From Acidobacteriota bacterium (lineage in GTDB: Bacteria > Acidobacteriota > Terriglobia > Acidiferrales > UBA7541), in contig QHYK01000098.1 in the NCBI GenBank assembly GCA_003224085.1, positions 1 through 58,161 on the forward strand: a stretch of 58,161 nt of DNA, read 5' to 3'. Of the stretch, positions 52,942 to 58,161 are shown one piece after another. The notes under the pieces are model-generated. The model had not been told where the DNA came from and did no database searches. It saw only the letters and a program-made list of their open reading frames with translations. The translations under genes were made by a program, and so were the position numbers. The stretch's first letter is position 1. Each line of letters opens with the position of its first letter.

Positions 52942-54687
52942 CTAGAAGCCGGGGGCGGAGACGTCTTCGAAAACCAGCTCTTTGTCTAGGTCAAGCATTT
53001 GCTTTCGATAAAGCTGGACTGACCCCAGAACCATTGCCAAGAGCGGCGCGAACCAGAAGAGTCTCCAGGGATCAGAGAGAGACCAGTTTTCCATCTGCGG
53101 AAGATAGTAGGTGAAGAAAGCATAGCCAAACAAATACGCGACGACGATAAGGCCGGAGTGGCTCTTGAAAGAAGGATAGGGACAAGTAAAAGGGATTTTG
53201 CGAAATTTCAGAAGCAATACTTCCACCAGAACGACAGTGCACAGAATCAGGATTGCCGCGTGCAGCAGAGCGGCGATCCAGCCCCAAAAGGCCAGCGTCG
53301 CCAGAAAACCAGCAGGGGCAAGCCAGGAAAGGGAGAACAGCAAAAGCACGCGCCTGGCGACGGGCCTGGCTTCGTGCCGGTCCCGGTCCAGCCAGAACCG
53401 GAAGATCCAGTTGGCCTGCAAGTCCGCAGGAATTTCGAAGGCAAGGCGAATTCCGACAATCATGCAATAGGCCAAGATGAAAGACACGGACAGGAACTCC
53501 ACCGAAGGAGCGTTGCCGGTAACGATGGAATGAAGATTCGGGGCAGAGGAAAGAACGGCGGCTGACGCGACTAGACCCAAGGCCAAGAAGGCTGAAACCA
53601 CTTGGAGATGGCCGTCGCTGCGGAGAAGGGTTCTGGACACGAAGTGGCAGCAAGCGCGTTGGCCCGGCGTACGGAGCACGGCTTCGCGAAGCGGCGCCAA
53701 AGGCGAAAAAGAAAATGGGGCGCGAGGCAGGGGGCCCCTATCGGGCGTTTCTGGAATGCGCAGGAACGATCGGCGGAAACTGGCCCGGTACGCCAGGACC
53801 GTGGTGGAGAATGCTGCCCCTAAGGCAGCTGCTGCCGCGCTGGTCATGGCCGAGACAAACGGCTCACCTCCTTTGCCCCAAACCGTTCGCAGCAGTCCCA
53901 GAAACGAAACCGGCGGAAGAATTGCCACGCGGCGAGCGTTGGCCACGGATAATAGAGTGAGCCAATGCGGAACAGCAAAGCTAGTGCCAAGGAGCACGAG
54001 CAGCAAGACAGCGAGAGTAAATCGGGCCAGGAGAGACAGGCTGCGAAATGTCGCGGCAGGTAGCAGCGTCATCAAAATTCCTGCCACGGCAAACACCGCA
54101 AGGGAGCTAAAGGCGCTCGCTAGCAACATGACCACAGCGTGGCCCACGGCAAAGCGGCAGAACAACACTAGAGAGGGCTGCGAGCCGACCACGGCGACGG
54201 GAAATAAGATCATCGAGGCGGCGTTGACAACGAGCGTGAGGACGCCGACGAGAAAGAAGATCGCGCAGAGATTCGCGAGGAATATGTTGCGTAACCCGAT
54301 GGGCAGGGGTACCAGGTTTGTAAAATCGCGGCGGTCGAGGAAGATGCTGTCCCAGCGCCATAGTGCGGCGCCACCGCTCACGACCATGGAGAGCACGAGG
54401 AAGAAATACTCGTCCGGGATGGTAGCCGTGAACGGGTCGTAGGCCCCGGCGCCGCGGAGGAGGCGAATCAGCGAGCCGTATTTTTCAAACATCAGGAGAG
54501 AGACCAACAGGCCGGGCATGGCGAGCAGAATAACAATGACGCCGACGCCGATGTCTAATTCTTCAGCGCCGTTGTTGTCGCTGGCGTAAAACATGCGGCC
54601 GAGGAACAAACGTACGAGACACCCGAAGGGGGTTTGCGAGAACTTGTTCCACCGCCGGCGGAGGGATTGCTTCGCACTGTGCATCAT
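52942..54687 (-). CDS. ABC transporter membrane protein
   Basis: 581 residues with about 12-14 hydrophobic segments and no catalytic motif. It starts 4 bases inside the end of the ABC ATPase gene (ATGA overlap), so it is the membrane partner of that ATPase. Cytoplasmic segments such as RRDFTNLVPLPIGLRNIFLA resemble ABC-2-type exporters of Acidobacteriota. The cargo is unknown. The C-terminus ends with a charged helix (RKQMLDLDKELVFED). Confidence 0.75.
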   Translation of the reverse strand: MMHSAKQSLRRRWNKFSQTPFGCLVRLFLGRMFYASDNNGAEELDIGVGVIVILLAMPGLLVSLLMFEKYGSLIRLLRGAGAYDPFTATIPDEYFFLVLSMVVSGGAALWRWDSIFLDRRDFTNLVPLPIGLRNIFLANLCAIFFLVGVLTLVVNAASMILFPVAVVGSQPSLVLFCRFAVGHAVVMLLASAFSSLAVFAVAGILMTLLPAATFRSLSLLARFTLAVLLLVLLGTSFAVPHWLTLLSVANARRVAILPPVSFLGLLRTVWGKGGEPFVSAMTSAAAAALGAAFSTTVLAYRASFRRSFLRIPETPDRGPLPRAPFSFSPLAPLREAVLRTPGQRACCHFVSRTLLRSDGHLQVVSAFLALGLVASAAVLSSAPNLHSIVTGNAPSVEFLSVSFILAYCMIVGIRLAFEIPADLQANWIFRFWLDRDRHEARPVARRVLLLFSLSWLAPAGFLATLAFWGWIAALLHAAILILCTVVLVEVLLLKFRKIPFTCPYPSFKSHSGLIVVAYLFGYAFFTYYLPQMENWSLSDPWRLFWFAPLLAMVLGSVQLYRKQMLDLDKELVFEDVSAPGF

Positions 54688-55502
54688 ACCGCGGCCAGGA
54701 CACTGACGATGTCATGTGCCATTTGAACAACGTCTCGCTCCTCCACAAGGTGGAGGAAAACGCCTTCCAGTGAGGACTTACCGATATGCTCGCGAACTTC
54801 GGTGGTCGTGCCTTGGGCAATCACTTGGCCTTTTCGGAGAATGATCAAGTGAGAGCAAACTTTTTCGACGACCTCGAGAATATGCGAGCAATAGAAAACC
54901 GATTTTCCATGCGCACTCAAGGTTTGAATGAGATTCTTGATCACGAGGACGGAAGTCACATCGAGACCGGAGAGAGGCTCGTCGAGAATGAGGACATCGG
55001 GATTGTCCATCAGCGCGGCGATGAGGAGGATGCGCTGGCGCATGCCCTTGGAATAGGAGCCCATGGTGACGTGGCGGTGGGGCCAGAGAGAGAAAAGTTG
55101 CAAAAGCGAGCGGATGGTCTTGTTTTTGCGAGGTGAGGGCATGGCCCGCAATGTGGCTACCATGTCCAGATATTCCTGACCGGTCAGGTAGGGATAAAGA
55201 TTGGCCTCTTCTGGCACATAGCCGAGGCGTTTGCGGTAGGCCATAAGGTTTTTGCGAATGTCCTGCCCGTCGTAAATGACTTGGCCGTCCGAGGGCTCGA
55301 GAAGGCCGGTGAGCATTTTGACGGTGGTGCTTTTTCCGGAGCCATTGGGGCCGAGGTAGCCCAACACCTGTCCCGGTTGCAGGCAGAAGCTGATGTCCCG
55401 GACGGCCAGGACCGAGCCGTAGAATTTGGAGAGTCCTCTGGCCTCGAGCACAGGCCTCGCTCCGGTCTGGGCAGACCCCCGGGGAGACCCCGGTTGGGGC
55501 AT
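54684..55502 (-). CDS. ABC transporter ATP-binding protein
   Basis: About 272 residues. Walker A GYLGPNGSGKSTTVKMLTGL, Q-loop YVPEEANLYPYLTGQEYL, Walker B VLILDEPLSGLD and H-loop CSHILEVVEKV are all intact. The signature motif is the variant SYSKGMRQRILL rather than LSGGQ, common among ABC-2 export ATPases. The frame is open to a TTG at 55553; neither it nor the ATG at 55502 has a clear ribosome site, so the start is uncertain. The downstream permease overlaps by 4 bases. Divergent from the alpha/beta hydrolase gene. Confidence 0.88.
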   Translation of the reverse strand: MPQPGSPRGSAQTGARPVLEARGLSKFYGSVLAVRDISFCLQPGQVLGYLGPNGSGKSTTVKMLTGLLEPSDGQVIYDGQDIRKNLMAYRKRLGYVPEEANLYPYLTGQEYLDMVATLRAMPSPRKNKTIRSLLQLFSLWPHRHVTMGSYSKGMRQRILLIAALMDNPDVLILDEPLSGLDVTSVLVIKNLIQTLSAHGKSVFYCSHILEVVEKVCSHLIILRKGQVIAQGTTTEVREHIGKSSLEGVFLHLVEERDVVQMAHDIVSVLAAV

Positions 55503-55689
55503 CGGATGTTTGTTTGACACCGCGGAGGAAAGAAAGTTCCTCAAGTCAAACAAGCTGGGGCGTAAGAGATCAGGTGTTTTGGTGCGCTTTGGTGTCCCTC
55601 AAGGTTCAATGCGTATTGACAGGGGCGGGCGTGGCTCGTAGAAATGGCCTCTTGACTCAGCAAGAAGCAGAGTGCACCGGGAGGTCAAG

Positions 55690-56823
55690 ATGTGTCCACG
55701 GATGCCACGGTCTAACCGGAGAGAGTTTCTACAGCATTCAGCGGCGGCGCTGGCGCTGAGTGGAATTGCTGGTGCCCATGCGCCTGGGCGTGCGGGTGGG
55801 ACGGAAGCGGCCCTTGGCGCGAGACAAGATGTAGTAATCGACCCAAAGGAAGAAGCGTTATTGGACGGGAACAGGGATGCGGCATTTGTCGCGAAACAGG
55901 AAAAACGGCGAAAGGAGCTGTGGGCCTTGCTTGGCGACCTGCCTACACTGCACGCGCCGGGGCCGGCCAAGTTGCTGAGCACCGAGCAGCACGAGGGTTA
56001 CACGCTGGAGCGGCTGGTTCTGGACCTGAATGGAATAGAACCGGTTCCGGCGCTCTTGCTGATTCCGGACAAGAGGCCAGCGCGCGCCCCGGGGCTGCTT
56101 TACATTCATTGGCACGGCGGAATGTACGACCTGGGGAAGGAGCAGTTGCTGAAGGGCGTCGAGGCGCAACCTGCCTACGCGCCCGTGTGCGCGGAAAAGG
56201 GGATCGTGACGCTAGCGATTGATAGCTGGTGCTTCGGCGAACGCAAGCACGAAGCGGATGGGCGTACCGGCGAACAAGATGCTTTCAAGCTGATGCTTTG
56301 GAAGGGGCAGGTGCTGTTTGGAATGATGATGATCGACGAGTTCCGCGCGTTCGATTATCTGGCGCACCGGCCGGAAGTGGATGCACAACGGCTGGGCGCT
56401 TTGGGGATGTCCATGGGATCTACGAAGGCGTGGTGGCTGGCAGCGCTGGAGCCGCGCGTGAAAGTTTGCCTGGATGTGTGCTGCATGACGGATTTTGAAG
56501 AGCTGATCAAAGCGAATGGACTGAGCGGGCATGGAATCTACTATTACGTGCCGTCGTTGCTGAAGCATTTTCAGACGGCAGAGATCAATGAATTGATCGT
56601 GCCAAGGGCGCATCTGAGCTTGAACGGGCGGCTGGACGATCTGACGCCGCCAAAAGGCGTGGAGAAGATTCGCGATTATTTGATGCCGCTGTATCGCAAG
56701 TACGGCAAGGAAACGGACTGCCGGATTGCCTTGTACGACTGCAAGCACGTGGAACTGCCGGAAATGCGAGAGCTCATTTTGGAATGGATGGACCGCCATC
56801 TGGTCGAGAAGGCAGTGGCCTAG
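55690..56823 (+). CDS. Tat-exported alpha/beta hydrolase (dienelactone hydrolase/acetyl-esterase type)
   Basis: 377 residues from the ATG at 55690, which has GGGAGG five bases before it; an in-frame upstream start at 55672 is less likely. The N-terminus is a twin-arginine signal (SNRREFLQHSAAALALSG), so the folded enzyme is exported. The alpha/beta hydrolase core shows the oxyanion strand LLYIHWHGGMYDLG, the nucleophile elbow LGMSMGSTKAWW (Ser) and a late histidine in DCKHVELPEM. Substrates in this branch are esters of sugars or other small molecules; the exact one is unknown. It converges with the bactofilin gene. Confidence 0.8.
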   Translation: MCPRMPRSNRREFLQHSAAALALSGIAGAHAPGRAGGTEAALGARQDVVIDPKEEALLDGNRDAAFVAKQEKRRKELWALLGDLPTLHAPGPAKLLSTEQHEGYTLERLVLDLNGIEPVPALLLIPDKRPARAPGLLYIHWHGGMYDLGKEQLLKGVEAQPAYAPVCAEKGIVTLAIDSWCFGERKHEADGRTGEQDAFKLMLWKGQVLFGMMMIDEFRAFDYLAHRPEVDAQRLGALGMSMGSTKAWWLAALEPRVKVCLDVCCMTDFEELIKANGLSGHGIYYYVPSLLKHFQTAEINELIVPRAHLSLNGRLDDLTPPKGVEKIRDYLMPLYRKYGKETDCRIALYDCKHVELPEMRELILEWMDRHLVEKAVA

Positions 56824-56921
56824 CAGTGCCTTGTTCGGGTTGGTTGGTCGGATTCCTGAAAAACTGGAGCCGAGCAAATCGGCGATGCGGGAAGTAAAAT
56901 CGGCCATCCCGCGTTACCGGA

Positions 56922-56958
56922 AAAGGAAAAAGACGCCCGCGAGGTTGCGCGGGGCGTC
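56922..56958 (-). terminator. Terminator between the hydrolase and bactofilin genes
   Basis: GACGCCCGCG (56932-56941) pairs with CGCGGGGCGTC (56948-56958) with one bulged base. On the minus strand it is followed by a T-rich run (CTTTTTCCTTTT), giving a good intrinsic terminator for the bactofilin gene; on the plus strand CTTT follows, so it may serve both convergent genes. Confidence 0.65.
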
Positions 56959-57003
56959 CTTTGGTTGAATGCAAACTGCGAGCGCAAACTGGCCGGCGCA
57001 AAA

Positions 57004-57474
57004 TTAGTCGGCGGCGGGCTGGTTGGCTTTGGTCGGGTCGATTTCGATGCGTCCCTTGAAATAGGCGCCGTCCTCGATGCTGATGCGCGCGGAAGAAATG
57101 TCTCCGGTGATGGAGCCGTCCTTCTTGATATCGACGCGGCCACGCGCATGGACATTGCCCAGAATCTTGCCGTAGGCAATGACGTTGCCGGCATGAATTT
57201 CGGAATTGAGCTGCGCGTTGGAACCAACCGTGAGTTCGTGACCTTTGAGGCGGATGGGGCCTTCGACGATCCCGTCAATCTGCAAATCTTCGGTGCCGGT
57301 GACCTCACCCTTGATCTGAATGCTGGCGCCGAGGCGCGCACCGCCGCGCGACGGAGACGCACCGAGTTTGCCGGAACCCGAAGCAGGCTGGTTAAACGGC
57401 ACGGGTGCAGACGCTGGAGCCGGAGAAGGCGAAACCGCGGGTGGCTCCACCAAACTCTGTTGCTTGGACCACAT
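57004..57474 (-). CDS. Bactofilin
   Basis: 156 residues. A Pro/Ala-rich tail of about 45 residues precedes the bactofilin domain (about 48-148), a right-handed beta-helix built of short repeats: IQIKGEVTGTEDLQIDGIVE, GPIRLKGHELTVGSNAQLNS, EIHAGNVIAYGKILGNVHAR. Bactofilins polymerise into nucleotide-free filaments at the membrane and guide cell shape or wall enzymes. A near-perfect ribosome site (AGGGAGGT) precedes the ATG. It forms a single-gene unit with its own terminator. Confidence 0.9.
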   Translation of the reverse strand: MWSKQQSLVEPPAVSPSPAPASAPVPFNQPASGSGKLGASPSRGGARLGASIQIKGEVTGTEDLQIDGIVEGPIRLKGHELTVGSNAQLNSEIHAGNVIAYGKILGNVHARGRVDIKKDGSITGDISSARISIEDGAYFKGRIEIDPTKANQPAAD

Positions 57475-57863
57475 TAGGGACCTCCCTTAGCGAATCTCTA
57501 AAATGAAACTTGCTCCGGGCGGGAAGGAGCAGTGTGGAAACCATGTTGTGCCGCGCCGCGAGATGGAGCAACAGAGAAACAAAGCGGATTTGCGCAGTTG
57601 GAAACTGGCCGTGAGGACAGGCGGGGAGAAAGAGATCGGAGAACGGAACGGAAAGACGCCTCTGCGGAAACGCAAGTTGCTCCTGTGCCCGACCAACGAG
57701 GAATGGTATGCCGGGAAGGCCCTCCGCTAATTCCCTGAACGTGAGGGCGAGGAAATGAGAGCAAGAAGGCCACTGCCTCGGGTCTTTACCCGCTGCCATT
57801 AATGTTTTACGACAGGTGTATGATACCCCGGTACTCCGGCTGCCCCACCGAGTGGAGTTGTCC
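57475..57863. other. Intergenic region
   Basis: About 390 bases with no recognised gene. The stretch 57600-57660 is GA-rich (GGGGAGAAAGAGATCGGAGA) and resembles the purine-rich repeats elsewhere in the window. The region must hold the promoters of bactofilin and of the next gene, but no clear boxes were found. Confidence 0.4.
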
Positions 57864-58161
57864 ATGGTTTTTCGCGCTGCCAAGTACCTTCTCTTGCTAG
57901 CACTTTTATTCAGCGCTGGGCTCCTGCCCCGCAGCGTTTTCGCGCAGCGGCCGGCACCCGGAGGAGCAAGCCGAGGGCCTGGCATTGCGTCACCTCTCGA
58001 AGGTGGCGATCCGACGATCGAGCTGGACGTTTATGTAAGGGGCGCGGATGGCGGTCCCCTCGAAGAGATGGCCATGGTTACGCTGGTTGCTCCGACCGGG
58101 CAAGTCGCAGGTCAGGGAACCACGCTGGGCGGAAACATCAAATTCAGCGGAATTGCGGCAG
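57864..58161 (+). CDS. Exported protein with carboxypeptidase-like start, cut by window end
   Basis: Only the first 99 codons are present. The ATG follows GGAG. A signal peptide (KYLLLLALLFSAGLLPRSVF, cleavage near FAQ) is followed by a Gly/Pro-rich linker and then IELDVYVRGADGGPLEEMAM and VTLVAPTGQVAGQGTTLGG, the beginning of a carboxypeptidase regulatory-like Ig domain. In Acidobacteriota such N-termini lead either to TPR-containing exported proteins or to other surface proteins; which applies here cannot be seen. Confidence 0.7.
   Translation, partial: MVFRAAKYLLLLALLFSAGLLPRSVFAQRPAPGGASRGPGIASPLEGGDPTIELDVYVRGADGGPLEEMAMVTLVAPTGQVAGQGTTLGGNIKFSGIAA

Overview
The window reads as chromosome from an Acidobacteriota soil bacterium. 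The evidence is the gene content: an Oar-type TonB receptor with a carboxypeptidase-like N-terminal domain, FtsX/MacB permeases of the acidobacterial duplicated type, a winged-helix Ser/Thr kinase, a VWFA-related secreted protein, a GAF-ANTAR regulator, PilZ and bactofilin proteins, and many small secreted proteins. No rRNA, tRNA or CRISPR array was found.

Layout. 0.3-1.5 kb: a dead tyrosine integrase. 1.6-7.8 kb: outer-membrane receptor, secreted beta-propeller and secreted amidohydrolase, all on the plus strand. 8.1-14.3 kb: a metabolic block. A glyoxylate-type aminotransferase overlaps an MFS transporter and faces a minus-strand operon of class III CoA-transferase, HpcH/HpaI (CitE-like) lyase and 2-hydroxycarboxylate transporter. 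Together they suggest uptake of a hydroxy-dicarboxylate, activation to its CoA ester, cleavage, and removal of glyoxylate by transamination. 14.3-19.7 kb: low gene density, with small secreted proteins, a PilZ protein and several decayed genes.

19.7-30.5 kb: an accessory island. It holds two SNF2-family ATPases (one with two zinc-knuckle clusters, one followed by a separate SWIM protein) and an intact RES toxin with an Xre/DUF2384 antitoxin. Around these lie broken remnants: a transposase, an ArsR regulator, a DUF2293 protein, a DUF4143 ATPase and a PIN toxin. The antitoxin carries an N-terminal stretch that resembles a response-regulator receiver domain. Its promoter contains two tandem TGTCnnGACA palindromes, the second overlapping a perfect -35 box. 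This is the most unusual system in the window.

30.7-42.6 kb: envelope and signalling genes: a haem-motif propeller protein, a DNA-binding transmembrane kinase, metalloprotease-like and transglutaminase-like secreted proteins, a GAF-ANTAR protein and a large permease. 42.6-50.5 kb: a six-gene minus-strand catabolic operon, glpK-glpF-proline dehydrogenase-ribokinase-deoC-two-domain aldehyde dehydrogenase. It links glycerol, proline and probably (deoxy)ribose breakdown. 50.8-58.2 kb: VWFA protein, sulfite-oxidase-like protein, a two-gene ABC transporter, a Tat-exported alpha/beta hydrolase, a bactofilin, and the start of another secreted protein cut by the window end.

Family names rest on motifs and remembered family sequences; no database search was possible. 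Remnant genes and regulatory sites are read directly from the bases.
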